Part shown: piece after piece, positions 14,158 to 20,546 of the stretch
How the letters are laid out: every line of letters begins with the position of its first letter
Numbering within the stretch: the first letter of the stretch is position 1
Translations under genes and position numbers: made by a program
From: Actinosomnolentus pattersoniae (SeqCode)
Lineage (GTDB): Bacteria > Actinomycetota > UBA4738
Direction: 5' to 3'
Assembly: GCA_013817655.1 (NCBI GenBank)
Contig: JACDCJ010000013.1
Span: 1 to 20,546 of the forward strand
DNA: 20,546 nt
Notes under the pieces: generated by a model
Told to the model about the DNA's origin: nothing
What the model saw: only the letters and a program-made list of their open reading frames with translations
Databases searched by the model: none

Positions 14158-14740
14158 CCGCGTCCTCCAGGCCGGCGTCTCGCCGCTTGGCCGCCATGGC
14201 GAGCTCCGCCTCGGCGACGGCCCTCACCATGGGACGCGGCGCGATGTCCTCGACCCGCAGCCCGCGGGCGAGGGCGATCTCCTCGGGGCGCTTGAGCTGA
14301 CGCAGGCCCGAGATCGTCGCGTGCACGATGTTGATCGGGTTTCCCGAGCCGAGCGACTTCGAGAGGATGTCCTTTATGCCGGTGGCCTCGACAACGGCCC
14401 GCACGGGCCCGCCGGCGATGACGCCGGTTCCGGGGGCCGCGGGCTTCAGCAGGACCACTCCTGCTCCGTCCTCCCCGGTCACCTGGTGAGGGATCGTGCT
14501 GCCCATGAGCGGCACGGTGAACATGGCCTTCCGTCCCTCCTCCACGCCCTTCTGGATGGCGGCGGGGACCTCCTTGGCCTTGCCGTAGCCGACACCGACC
14601 CGCCCGGCCCCGTCGCCCACCACCACGAGCGCCGTGAAGCTGAACCGCCGGCCGCCCTTGACCACCTTGGCCACGCGGTTGATCGCCACCACGCGCTCCT
14701 CGTAGGGGCTCCGTTCCGAACCCTGGTCGTAGCGTCTCAA
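14147..14740 (-). CDS. rpsE: 30S ribosomal protein S5
   Basis: S5 contributes to translational accuracy and mRNA entry on the 30S subunit. The 197-residue protein has VVAINRVAKVVKGGRRFSFT, ALVVVGDGAGRVGVGYGKAK and KAMFTVPLMGSTIPH in the double-stranded RNA-binding domain, then TGVIAGGPVRAVVEATGI in the C-terminal domain. The start is TTG at 14740, overlapping the rplR stop as TTGA. A strong GGGAGGA lies 8 nt upstream, which supports this non-ATG start. The C-terminal tail after RGLRVEDI is about 30 residues longer than in E. coli, which is common in actinobacteria. Confidence 0.96.
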   Translation of the reverse strand: MRRYDQGSERSPYEERVVAINRVAKVVKGGRRFSFTALVVVGDGAGRVGVGYGKAKEVPAAIQKGVEEGRKAMFTVPLMGSTIPHQVTGEDGAGVVLLKPAAPGTGVIAGGPVRAVVEATGIKDILSKSLGSGNPINIVHATISGLRQLKRPEEIALARGLRVEDIAPRPMVRAVAEAELAMAAKRRDAGLEDADES

Positions 14741-15087
14741 ATGTGAAGTCCTCCCTCTCGCGCTCCGTCTGCGAGCTCCTTGACCCGGCCGTGATAGAGC
14801 CGGCCACCGCGGTCGAACACGGCGCGGTCCACGCCGGCGGCTCGCGCCCGCTCGGCCAGCGTCGCTCCCACCTGCTTGGCCCGCACCTTCTTGTCTCCCT
14901 CGGCGAGGGCCAAATCGGAAGCGGAGGCAAGCGTCCGGGCCGCCCCGTCGTCGACGAGCTGGGCGTAGATGTGCCGGTTCGACCGGTACACGGCGAGCCG
15001 CGGGCGATCCGCCGTGCCGGACACCTTCTTGCGCACCCTGCCGTGACGGCGCACTCGCGCCGCCCGCTTAGCGTCGGCCCTCATCAC
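14737..15087 (-). CDS. rplR: 50S ribosomal protein L18
   Basis: L18 binds 5S rRNA in the central protuberance. The 116-residue protein has KRAARVRRHGRVRKKVSGT, RPRLAVYRSNRHIYAQLVDD and the C-terminal VFDRGGRLYHGRVKELADGA, all family hallmarks. Two adjacent starts are possible: GTG at 15087, giving a GTGA overlap with the rplF stop, or the next codon, ATG at 15084. They differ by one residue. The 3' end overlaps rpsE by 4 nt. Confidence 0.96.
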   Translation of the reverse strand: MMRADAKRAARVRRHGRVRKKVSGTADRPRLAVYRSNRHIYAQLVDDGAARTLASASDLALAEGDKKVRAKQVGATLAERARAAGVDRAVFDRGGRLYHGRVKELADGAREGGLHI

Positions 15088-15626
15088 GCCCCCTTGGCCG
15101 CCTTGCCGGCCTTCTTACGCACGTATTCGCCCTCGTACCGGATTCCCTTGCCCTTGTAGGGCTCGGGCTTGCGAATCTTGCGGATGTCCGCGGCCACCTC
15201 GCCGACGAGCTGCTTGTCGATCCCGCGGATCACGATCCGGTTCGCCGCGGGGACCTCGAATTCGATGCCCGGAGGGGCGGGGAACGGAACCGTATGGGAG
15301 AACCCGAGGGCGAGTTCGAGGTCCGATCCCTTCAGCGCCGCCCGGTAGCCGACGCCGACGATGTCGAGGCGCTTCTCGTAGCCCTGTACGACGCCCTGGA
15401 CCATGTTCGCGAGGAGCGAACGCGTGAGGCCGTGAAGTGACCGGTGCAGGCGCTCGTCGCTCGGCCGCTCGACCCGCAGCGTCCCATCGTCCTTCACGAG
15501 CCGCATGTCGCGGTGAAAGGTCTGCTCCAAGGTGCCCCTGGGGCCTTTCACCGTGACGCGCGATCCGTCGATGGAGACGTCGACCTCCGATGGAATCACT
15601 ATGGGTTGCCTTCCGATGCGCGACAT
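15084..15626 (-). CDS. rplF: 50S ribosomal protein L6
   Basis: L6 sits at the base of the L7/L12 stalk near the factor-binding site. The 180-residue protein starts MSRIGRQPIVIPSEVDVSID, contains VTVKGPRGTLEQ and MVQGVVQGYEKRLDIVGVGY in the first repeat, and ends with PEPYKGKGIRYEGEYVRKKA, the L6 signature. Length and domain layout are standard. The ATG at 15626 follows rpsH after 14 nt, and the stop overlaps the rplR start by 4 nt. Confidence 0.97.
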   Translation of the reverse strand: MSRIGRQPIVIPSEVDVSIDGSRVTVKGPRGTLEQTFHRDMRLVKDDGTLRVERPSDERLHRSLHGLTRSLLANMVQGVVQGYEKRLDIVGVGYRAALKGSDLELALGFSHTVPFPAPPGIEFEVPAANRIVIRGIDKQLVGEVAADIRKIRKPEPYKGKGIRYEGEYVRKKAGKAAKGA

Positions 15627-15640
15627 GTCGTCCTAACCCA

Positions 15641-16039
15641 TCACCAGACGTATGCCAGGACCTCGCCACCGACGCCCTGCCGTTTGGCCTGGCGGTCGGT
15701 GAGCAAGCCCTGAGAGGTTGAAAGGATAGCGATGCCCAGCCCGTTCAGGACGCGGGGTAGGTCGTCCCGGCCGGCGTAGATGCGGCGTCCCGGACGGGAG
15801 ACCCTCTTGATCCCGTTGATCGTCCGCTCCCGGTTCGGGCCGTACTTCAGCCGGATGGTTATGGTGCGGTCCTTGCCGTCGCCCTCGACGGCGGCCTCGC
15901 CGAGGTAACCCTCGCGGACCAGGATGTCGGCGATGCGCGCGCGAAGGGAGGACGCCGGCATCTGCAGCTGCTCCTTGCTCGCCATGCTGGCGTTCCGGAT
16001 GCGGGTCAGCATGTCCGCGATGGGATCGGTCATGACCAT
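15641..16039 (-). CDS. rpsH: 30S ribosomal protein S8
   Basis: S8 is a primary 16S rRNA-binding protein and in E. coli also represses the spc operon by binding its mRNA. The 132-residue protein starts MVMTDPIADMLTRIRNAS and contains LKYGPNRERTINGIKRVSRP, RRIYAGRDDLPRVLNGLGIA and ILSTSQGLLTDRQAKRQ, all typical. It ends GGEVLAYVW. The ATG at 16039 is 4 nt after the rpsN stop. Confidence 0.97.
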   Translation of the reverse strand: MVMTDPIADMLTRIRNASMASKEQLQMPASSLRARIADILVREGYLGEAAVEGDGKDRTITIRLKYGPNRERTINGIKRVSRPGRRIYAGRDDLPRVLNGLGIAILSTSQGLLTDRQAKRQGVGGEVLAYVW

Positions 16040-16043
16040 GTGA

Positions 16044-16229
16044 TCACCAGGACGCTTTCGTCACGCCGGGCACCTCGCCCTGGTGGGCGAGCTGCCGGAA
16101 ACAGATGCGGCACAGTACGAACCGGCGGAAGACGGCCCGGGAGCGTCCGCACCTGGCGCAGCGCGTGTACGCTCGGGCGGAGAACTTCTGCCGTCCCTGC
16201 TGTTTGTTTAGAAGCGCTTTCTTTGTCAT
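16044..16229 (-). CDS. rpsN: 30S ribosomal protein S14, zinc-binding type Z
   Basis: S14 is a 30S head protein, 61 residues here, which is the short zinc form. It starts MTKKALLNKQQGRQKFSARA. The zinc knuckle is Cys24-x2-Cys27 (RCARCGR) and Cys40-x2-Cys43 (LCRICFRQLA). It ends GEVPGVTKASW, the usual S14 terminus. The ATG at 16229 has GAGGAAGAG directly upstream. Longer readings of this frame run back through rplE and are not homologous. It is separated from rplE by 38 nt, the widest gap among the S10/spc ribosomal genes here, which holds a 6-bp hairpin. Confidence 0.96.
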   Translation of the reverse strand: MTKKALLNKQQGRQKFSARAYTRCARCGRSRAVFRRFVLCRICFRQLAHQGEVPGVTKASW

Positions 16230-16250
16230 CTCTTCCTCTTCGTTCCGTCG

Positions 16251-16266
16251 ACCGACCCTCGTCGGT
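16251..16266 (-). other. Small perfect hairpin between rplE and rpsN
   Basis: On the minus strand, one nucleotide after the rplE stop, ACCGAC pairs with GTCGGT around a GAGG tetraloop, giving a perfect 6-bp stem. It has no T-tract. It could be an RNA-processing or pausing site, or a landing site for a regulatory ribosomal protein. In E. coli S8 represses the spc operon by binding around the start of rplE, a different position. The function here is unknown. Confidence 0.35.
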
Positions 16267-16267
16267 T

Positions 16268-16876
16268 CTATCCCACAGCCGCGGCCGGCTGCGCGGCGGG
16301 CTGGCCGGCAAAAGGAAAGCCGAGTGCACGCAGGAGCCCGAGCCCTTCGGTGTCGTCTCGAGCCGTCGTGACGATGGTAACGTCCATGCCCCGAACCTTG
16401 ACCACCTTGTCGTAGTCGATCTCCGGGAAGATCAACTGCTCGGTCACCCCCAGCGTGTAGTTTCCGTGGCCGTCGAAGGCCTCGGGGTCGAGCCCACGGA
16501 AGTCGCGGATCCGCGGGAGTGCGGCCGAGAGGAGGCGGTCCAGGAACTCCCACATGCGGGCGCCGCGGAGCGTCACTTTCGCGCCGATCGCCATACCTGC
16601 CCGAAGCTTGAATGCGGCGATCGACTTGCGAGCGCGCCGGATGGCCGGTTTCTGCCCGGTGATGACCGCTAGGTCCGCCACGGCAGAATCGAGCATCTTG
16701 GCGTCCCTGACGGCCTCGCCGACGCCCATGTTCACGACGATCTTCTCCAGCCTGGGGACACGCATGGGGTTGGACAGCCCGAGCTCCTGCTGCAGGGTCG
16801 GCAGGATCTCCTGACGGTACCGCTGCAGCAGCCGCGGGAGGGCCGCGTTAGCGCGGGGCTTCGAGGCCTCGGCCAT
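16268..16876 (-). CDS. rplE: 50S ribosomal protein L5
   Basis: L5 binds 5S rRNA and contacts P-site tRNA. The 202-residue protein has the signature NPMRVPRLEKIVVNMGVGEA, then ITGQKPAIRRARKSIAAFKL, GAKVTLRGARMWEFLDRLLS, FPEIDYDKV and the end GLGLLRALGFPF. It carries about 13 extra residues at each end relative to E. coli L5, including an Ala/Pro-rich tail (AGQPAAQPAAAVG). The ATG at 16876 directly abuts the rplX stop. Confidence 0.97.
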   Translation of the reverse strand: MAEASKPRANAALPRLLQRYRQEILPTLQQELGLSNPMRVPRLEKIVVNMGVGEAVRDAKMLDSAVADLAVITGQKPAIRRARKSIAAFKLRAGMAIGAKVTLRGARMWEFLDRLLSAALPRIRDFRGLDPEAFDGHGNYTLGVTEQLIFPEIDYDKVVKVRGMDVTIVTTARDDTEGLGLLRALGFPFAGQPAAQPAAAVG

Positions 16877-17191
16877 CTAGACCTCTCCCTCACACCGGCG
16901 GCAGATCCGCACCTTGACGCCATCCTCGGTCCTGTGGCCGATCCTCGTGGGCTTGCCGCACGCCTTGCACACGACCTGGACGTTCGAGAGGTCGATGAAC
17001 TGCTCCTTCTGCACGAGGCCCCCCTGCATCCTGGCCTTAGTGGGTCGCGTGTGGCGAGTCGCGCGAGCAACCGCCTCGACCATGATGCGGTTCTTCTTCG
17101 GCAGAACGTTCACGACGCGACCGCGCCTGCCCTTGTCCTTGCCCGAGATCACCTCGACCTCGTCGTTCTTTCGGATGGAGACGGTGGCCAT
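16877..17191 (-). CDS. rplX: 50S ribosomal protein L24
   Basis: L24 initiates 50S assembly and sits at the exit tunnel. The 104-residue protein starts MATVSIRKNDEVEVISGKDK in the KOW domain, followed by GRRGRVVNVLPKKNRIMVEA and EQFIDLSNVQVVC. The C terminus holds paired CxxC motifs (VCKACGKPT and RICRRCEGEV), a zinc-ribbon-like end found in many bacterial L24 proteins. The ATG at 17191 directly follows the rplN stop, and the gene abuts rplE. Confidence 0.97.
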   Translation of the reverse strand: MATVSIRKNDEVEVISGKDKGRRGRVVNVLPKKNRIMVEAVARATRHTRPTKARMQGGLVQKEQFIDLSNVQVVCKACGKPTRIGHRTEDGVKVRICRRCEGEV

Positions 17192-17560
17192 CTACAACAC
17201 CTCCGGGGCAAGAGAGATGATCTTCATGAAGCGCTTCTCGCGAAGCTCGCGTGCGACCGGGCCGAAGATCCGGGTGCCCCGCGGATTGCGCTGCTCGTTG
17301 ATGAGCACGACGGCGTTGTCGTCGAAGCGGATGTAGCTGCCGTCCGGCCTGCGGCGCTCCTTGGCGGTTCGTACGACGACCGCACGAACCACCTCGCCCC
17401 GCTTCACGCCACCGCCGGGCAGCGCGTCCTTCACGGAGCCCACAATGACGTCTCCGAGGCCAGCGTAGCGACGCCCCGAGCCGCCGAGCACGCGGATGCA
17501 CAGGACCTCACGGGCACCCGTGTTGTCCGCCACCCTGCAGCGAGTTTCCTGCTGGATCAT
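17192..17560 (-). CDS. rplN: 50S ribosomal protein L14
   Basis: L14 forms intersubunit bridges and is the docking site for the silencing factor RsfS. The 122-residue protein starts MIQQETRCRVADNTGAREVL and contains GGGVKRGEVVRAVVVRTAKE, IRFDDNAVVLINEQRNPRGT and RIFGPVARELREKRFMKIIS, all highly conserved. Length is exactly as usual. The ATG at 17560 follows rpsQ after 16 nt. Confidence 0.98.
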   Translation of the reverse strand: MIQQETRCRVADNTGAREVLCIRVLGGSGRRYAGLGDVIVGSVKDALPGGGVKRGEVVRAVVVRTAKERRRPDGSYIRFDDNAVVLINEQRNPRGTRIFGPVARELREKRFMKIISLAPEVL

Positions 17561-17576
17561 CGGCCGACCGAGCCCA

Positions 17577-17852
17577 TCACTTGGCCCTCTCCACTACCTC
17601 GACGACGCGCCAGCGCTTCGTCTTGGACAGGGGACGGGTCTCGACGATGCGCACCGTGTCACCCACGTGGGCCTGGCGACCCTCGTCGTGGGCCTTCAGC
17701 TTCGTGGACCGGCGCACGATCTTCCGGTAGAGGGGATGGCGAACCGAGGAGGCGATCCGGACGACCACGGTCTTCTCCATGGCGTCGGAGACGACCACTC
17801 CGGTCCTCACCTTGCGCGCCCCCCGCTCGCGTGCCGTCGCTTCGTCGCTCAC
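17577..17852 (-). CDS. rpsQ: 30S ribosomal protein S17
   Basis: S17 is an OB-fold primary 16S rRNA-binding protein. The 91-residue protein has RKVRTGVVVSDAMEKTVVVR, HPLYRKIVRRSTKLKAHDEG, GDTVRIVETRPLSKTKRWRV and the end VEVVERAK, matching the family. The N terminus (SDEATARERGA) is slightly extended, as is usual in actinobacteria. The start is GTG at 17852, overlapping the rpmC stop as GTGA. Confidence 0.97.
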   Translation of the reverse strand: MSDEATARERGARKVRTGVVVSDAMEKTVVVRIASSVRHPLYRKIVRRSTKLKAHDEGRQAHVGDTVRIVETRPLSKTKRWRVVEVVERAK

Positions 17853-18220
17853 GCGCGCTCCTCCTCATCCTCAGGAACGGAGGTCGCGCCCTCGGCGGCC
17901 TCCTGCTCGATGAGCGCTTCCTGTTGGATCTCGGTGAGCGATCGACCCTTCAACTCGCCGCGGGCGATCGCGTCCCGTCGCTCCTCGAGGGCATCTCGAT
18001 CGGCGCGCGCCACCCGGGCCTCCAGCTCCTCTTCCCGGTGCCGGTACCGCAGGACGGTGAGGATGCGGGCGATGTCGTGGCGGACCTCCTTGACGCGCAT
18101 CGGGTTGTCGAGCTGCCCCGTGGCCGACTGGAAGCGAAGGTTGAACAGCTCCTCCTTCTGGCTCTCCAGACGGGCCAGGAGCTCGTCGTCGGGAAGCTCG
18201 CGAAGCTCGGCGGCCTTCAC
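17849..18220 (-). CDS. rpmC: 50S ribosomal protein L29 with a long charged C-terminal extension
   Basis: L29 sits next to L23 at the exit tunnel, where SRP and trigger factor dock. Residues 1-64 form a normal L29 (MKAAELRELPDDELLARLES, EELFNLRFQSATGQLDNP, RVKEVRHDIARILTVLR). The family usually ends near residues 65-80. Here it continues to 123 with a highly charged, probably helical stretch (EEELEARVARADRDALEERR) and an acidic end (EDEEERA). The open frame ends in a GTGA overlap with rpsQ, so the extension is not a missed stop. The start is GTG at 18220, directly after the rplP stop. Confidence 0.95.
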   Translation of the reverse strand: MKAAELRELPDDELLARLESQKEELFNLRFQSATGQLDNPMRVKEVRHDIARILTVLRYRHREEELEARVARADRDALEERRDAIARGELKGRSLTEIQQEALIEQEAAEGATSVPEDEEERA

Positions 18221-18640
18221 CTACTCGGTCACCCCCGCTCGCACGATGAACTTCGACTTGATGGGGAGCTTGTGCGCCGCGCGGGTGATGGCCTCCTTGG
18301 CGATCGGCTCGGGCACTCCGGACAGCTCGAACATGACCCGGCCGGGCTTGACCACCGCCACCCAGGCCTCGGGGTTCCCCTTGCCCGACCCCATCCGGGT
18401 CTCGGCGGGCTTCTTCGTGATGGGCTTGTCCGGGAAGATGTTGATCCAGACCTTGCCACCGCGCCGGATATGGCGCGTCATCGCGACTCGGGCCGCCTCG
18501 ATCTGGCGGTTCGTGATCCAACCCGGTTCGAGCGCCAGCAGCCCGTAGTCACCAAAGTGCACCTCGGTGCCGCCCTTCGCCTGCCCACGCATGCGGCCGC
18601 GGTGCTGCTTGCGATGCTTGACCTTCTTCGGGATGAGCAC
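18221..18640 (-). CDS. rplP: 50S ribosomal protein L16
   Basis: L16 organises the A-site region of 23S rRNA. The 139-residue sequence is canonical: MLIPKKVKHRKQHRGRMRGQ, FGDYGLLALEPGWITNRQIE, AARVAMTRHIRRGGKVWINI and PDKPITKKPAETRMGSGKGN, which holds the conserved loop with the Arg that is hydroxylated in some bacteria. The start is GTG at 18640, immediately after the rpsC stop, so the genes abut. Confidence 0.98.
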   Translation of the reverse strand: MLIPKKVKHRKQHRGRMRGQAKGGTEVHFGDYGLLALEPGWITNRQIEAARVAMTRHIRRGGKVWINIFPDKPITKKPAETRMGSGKGNPEAWVAVVKPGRVMFELSGVPEPIAKEAITRAAHKLPIKSKFIVRAGVTE

Positions 18641-19537
18641 CTAGGGACGCCCCCCTCCCGAACGAGGACGGCCCCCCGGCGCCCGCCCGCCACCGGGACG
18701 GCGCGGCGGAGCGGGGCGAGCGCCCTTGCCGGGTTCCTCCCGAACCTCCCGCGGCTCGGCAGGGGGTCTCGGCACCCCCTCCTCGAGCTCCCTAACATCG
18801 GTGATGAGCGCGCCCGTCGATGCGCCTCCCGCGGTGCGGGCCGGCATGCCGGCGAGCGCTCGCGCGCGGGCACGCTCTGTCTCCCGCTCGTGCACGGGGA
18901 TCTCGTCCCCGTGGTAGACCCACACCTTCACGCCGATGACACCGAAAGTCGTCTTGGCCTCCGACGTCCCGTAGTCGATCTTCGCCCGGAGGGTATGGAG
19001 GGGGACGCGGCCCTCTCGGTACCACTCCCGCCGCGACATCTCCGCGCCGCCCAGACGGCCCGAGCACTGAACCCGGACGCCGATCGCCCCCGCCTTCATG
19101 GCGGTTTGAACGGTCCGGCGCATCGCCCGGCGGAACGAGACCCGCCCCACGAGCTGCTCGGCGGTGCCCTGTGCGAGCAGCGCGGCATCGGTTTCGGGGC
19201 GCAGCTCGCTGGCGGACTGGTTCATGTCCTCGACCTTCACGTCCACGCGCTTGCCGGTGATCTTCTCCACGTCCTTCCTGATGCGGTCGACCTCCGCGCC
19301 CTTCCGCCCGATGACGATGCCCGGCCTCGCGGTCCGGATGAAGACCTGAACCTGGTCACCCTTGCGCTCGATGTCGACGTTCGAAATGCCCGCGCGCGTG
19401 AGCTTCGCGCGGATGTACTGCCGGATCCGAACGTCCTCGTGCAGCGCCTCCGCGTAGTCCTTCCGGGCGTACCACTTCGACTTCCACGGGTAGATCACGC
19501 CGAGGCGGAACCCGTAGGGATTCACCTTGTGCCCCAC
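18641..19537 (-). CDS. rpsC: 30S ribosomal protein S3
   Basis: S3 lines the mRNA entry channel of the 30S subunit. The 298-residue protein starts MGHKVNPYGFRLGVIYPWKS. The type II KH domain has RPGIVIGRKGAEVDRIRKDV, with the GxxG loop at 77-80. The C-terminal domain has GRLGGAEMSRREWYREGRVP and GVKVWVYHGDEIP. From about residue 222 a tail of about 77 residues follows, first an Ala/Arg helix and then Pro/Gly/Arg-rich sequence ending RPRSGGGRP. Actinobacterial S3 proteins often carry a tail, but this one is somewhat long. The GTG start at 19537 overlaps the rplV stop by 1 nt. Confidence 0.97.
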   Translation of the reverse strand: MGHKVNPYGFRLGVIYPWKSKWYARKDYAEALHEDVRIRQYIRAKLTRAGISNVDIERKGDQVQVFIRTARPGIVIGRKGAEVDRIRKDVEKITGKRVDVKVEDMNQSASELRPETDAALLAQGTAEQLVGRVSFRRAMRRTVQTAMKAGAIGVRVQCSGRLGGAEMSRREWYREGRVPLHTLRAKIDYGTSEAKTTFGVIGVKVWVYHGDEIPVHERETERARARALAGMPARTAGGASTGALITDVRELEEGVPRPPAEPREVREEPGKGARPAPPRRPGGGRAPGGRPRSGGGRP

Positions 19538-19881
19538 TAGCTCGACACCTCCTCGAGGGACTGCACGACCACGGTCACGTGGCTGGTCCGCTTGCGGATG
19601 CGGGCGGCGCGCCCGTACGCCCGGGGACGGTAGCGGCGAAGCGTCGGACCCTCGTCGACCCAGGCTCGGGACACGAAGAGATTCTCGGGGATGGCCTGGC
19701 GCTGCTCGGCGTTCGCGACGGCGGAGTTCAGCACCTTGACGATCGTCCGGTTGGCGGCGAAGGCCGACAGCGTGAGCACTCTGCGGGCGTCGTCCACCTG
19801 CCGGCCCCGGATGAGGTCGACCGATCGCCGCATCTTCCGCGGCGACACCCGGACGTACTTCGCGCTTGCTTTCGCTTCCAT
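19537..19881 (-). CDS. rplV: 50S ribosomal protein L22
   Basis: L22 extends a beta-hairpin into the exit tunnel, forming part of the constriction. The 114-residue protein has KYVRVSPRKMRRSVDLIRGR, VKVLNSAVANAEQ, FVSRAWVDEGPTLRRYRPRA and YGRAARIRKRTSHVTVVV, which include the tunnel hairpin and the macrolide-relevant loop, without insertions. The ATG at 19881 follows rpsS after 10 nt. Confidence 0.97.
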   Translation of the reverse strand: MEAKASAKYVRVSPRKMRRSVDLIRGRQVDDARRVLTLSAFAANRTIVKVLNSAVANAEQRQAIPENLFVSRAWVDEGPTLRRYRPRAYGRAARIRKRTSHVTVVVQSLEEVSS

Positions 19882-19891
19882 TCGCCGATCC

Positions 19892-20176
19892 TTACCTGAG
19901 CGCCGTGCTTCGTTCGGTGTGGTGGCCGTGCGTCCGGAAGGTCCGCGTCACCGCGAACTCGCCCAGCTTGTGCCCCACCATCGACTCGGTGATGAACACC
20001 GGTACGTGCTTGCGGCCGTCGTGCACGGCGATCGTGTGGCCGACCATCTCAGGCACGACCGTGGAGCGCCGCGACCAGGTCTTGATCACGCGCTTGCCCC
20101 CCTGACGGTTCATGTCGTCGAGCTTCTTCATCAGGTGGTCGTCCACGAACGGTCCCTTCTTGATGGAACGCGGCAC
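19892..20176 (-). CDS. rpsS: 30S ribosomal protein S19
   Basis: S19 forms a complex with S13 at the 30S head. The 94-residue protein is canonical: MPRSIKKGPFVDDHLMKKLD, VIKTWSRRSTVVPEMVGHTI, AVHDGRKHVPVFITESMVGH and KLGEFAVTRTFRTHG. The start is GTG at 20176, three nucleotides after the rplB stop, in the usual rplB-rpsS-rplV order of the S10 operon. Confidence 0.97.
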   Translation of the reverse strand: MPRSIKKGPFVDDHLMKKLDDMNRQGGKRVIKTWSRRSTVVPEMVGHTIAVHDGRKHVPVFITESMVGHKLGEFAVTRTFRTHGHHTERSTALR

Positions 20177-20179
20177 GGC

Positions 20180-20546
20180 CTATCCCCTCCTCTTTCCACG
20201 GCGCCGAACGATGAGCTTGTCGGACGGCTTCGGCTTGCGGGTCCGGCCTTCCTTCTTTCCCCAGGGACTGGTGGGATGGCGTCCGCCGCTGGACTTGCCC
20301 TCACCACCGCCCAATGGGTGGTCGACCGGGTTCATGGCCACGCCTCGTACCGAGGGGCGCTTCCCGCGCCACCGGTTCCGGCCGGCCTTGCCCCAGGATA
20401 CAAGCTCGTGCTCGGGGTTTCCCACCTCTCCGACGCTGGCGCGACAGGCCGCGTCCACCAGCCTGATCTCGCCTGAAGGGAGCCGAAGCGTCGCACGGCC
20501 ACCTTCCTTGGCGACGAGCTGGACCCCCGTCCCGGCCGAACGCGCC
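20180..20546 (-). CDS. rplB: 50S ribosomal protein L2, C-terminal part (gene starts outside the window)
   Basis: The last 121 residues of L2 are visible, running in from the right edge. L2 is needed for subunit association and peptidyl-transferase activity. The visible part begins ARSAGTGVQLVAKEGGRATL, then NPEHELVSWGKAGRNRWRGK. It includes the hallmark RGVAMNPVDHPLGGGEG, whose histidine corresponds to the functionally critical E. coli His229. It ends with the basic tail RKPKPSDKLIVRRRGKRRG. It is the first gene here of the S10-operon part; rplC, rplD and rplW would be expected beyond the edge. Confidence 0.97.
   Translation of the reverse strand, partial: ARSAGTGVQLVAKEGGRATLRLPSGEIRLVDAACRASVGEVGNPEHELVSWGKAGRNRWRGKRPSVRGVAMNPVDHPLGGGEGKSSGGRHPTSPWGKKEGRTRKPKPSDKLIVRRRGKRRG

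Noticed and set aside
16934..19540. An 868-codon open frame on the plus strand opposite rplX to rpsC
   Set aside because: It lies antisense to eight intact ribosomal protein genes. Long antisense frames arise from GC-rich third codon positions. Its translation is Arg/Leu/His/Asp-rich with no recognisable domain.
1..20546. Mobile elements, CRISPR arrays, tRNA or rRNA genes, toxin-antitoxin or defence genes
   Set aside because: None is recognisable. Nearly all the sequence is accounted for by conserved housekeeping genes, and no long direct or inverted repeats were seen by eye.

Overview
The window is a block of core housekeeping genes from a high-GC bacterium, by eye about two-thirds G+C. All but one of the genes lie on the minus strand, so transcription runs from base 20546 towards base 1. 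Gene content and order point to Actinomycetota: S10-spc-alpha ribosomal genes, then secY-adk-map-infA-rpmJ-rpsM-rpsK-rpoA-rplQ-truA-rplM-rpsI, then glmM-glmS-acpS-nnr-alr. RpoA begins with the MLI.RP motif of actinobacterial alpha subunits. The rpsD gene is missing between rpsK and rpoA, as in Streptomyces. A zinc-type long-LID adenylate kinase and unusually long tails on L13 and L29 argue against a close relative of Streptomyces or Mycobacterium. A deep-branching or uncultured lineage is likely, but I cannot name it from this sequence.

Layout in transcription order. (1) 20546-13515: the end of the S10 operon and the whole spc operon (rplB partial, rpsS, rplV, rpsC, rplP, rpmC, rpsQ, rplN, rplX, rplE, rpsN, rpsH, rplF, rplR, rpsE, rpmD, rplO), with mostly zero gaps or 1-11 nt overlaps. 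(2) 13482-10770: secY, adk, map. (3) 10769-10665: a 105-nt gap with a sigma70-like promoter running directly into a rho-independent terminator hairpin. (4) 10664-7310: infA, rpmJ, rpsM, rpsK, rpoA, rplQ, truA, with a structured 102-nt gap where rpsD would often sit. (5) 7287-6052: a promoter, then rplM and rpsI. (6) 5745-6029: the only plus-strand gene, a small DUF2007-like protein. (7) 5720-1: glmM, glmS, acpS, nnrE/D and the 5' part of alr.

The genes cover ribosome assembly, translation initiation (IF-1), transcription (alpha subunit), protein export (SecY), N-terminal methionine removal (Map), nucleotide balance (Adk), rRNA/tRNA processing (TruA, ribosomal proteins), amino-sugar supply for peptidoglycan (GlmS, GlmM), D-alanine supply (Alr), acyl-carrier-protein activation (AcpS) and NAD(P)H repair (NnrE/D).

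I found no mobile element, CRISPR array, phage gene, tRNA or rRNA, and no clear new multi-gene system. The points most worth a second look are a basic tail of about 103 residues on L13, a charged extension of about 59 residues on L29, the promoter/terminator collision upstream of infA, a 36-nt mini-ORF linking acpS to nnr through two TGATG junctions, the structured rpsK-rpoA gap with a hairpin over the rpoA ribosome binding site, and a 24-bp divergent promoter region in front of glmM.
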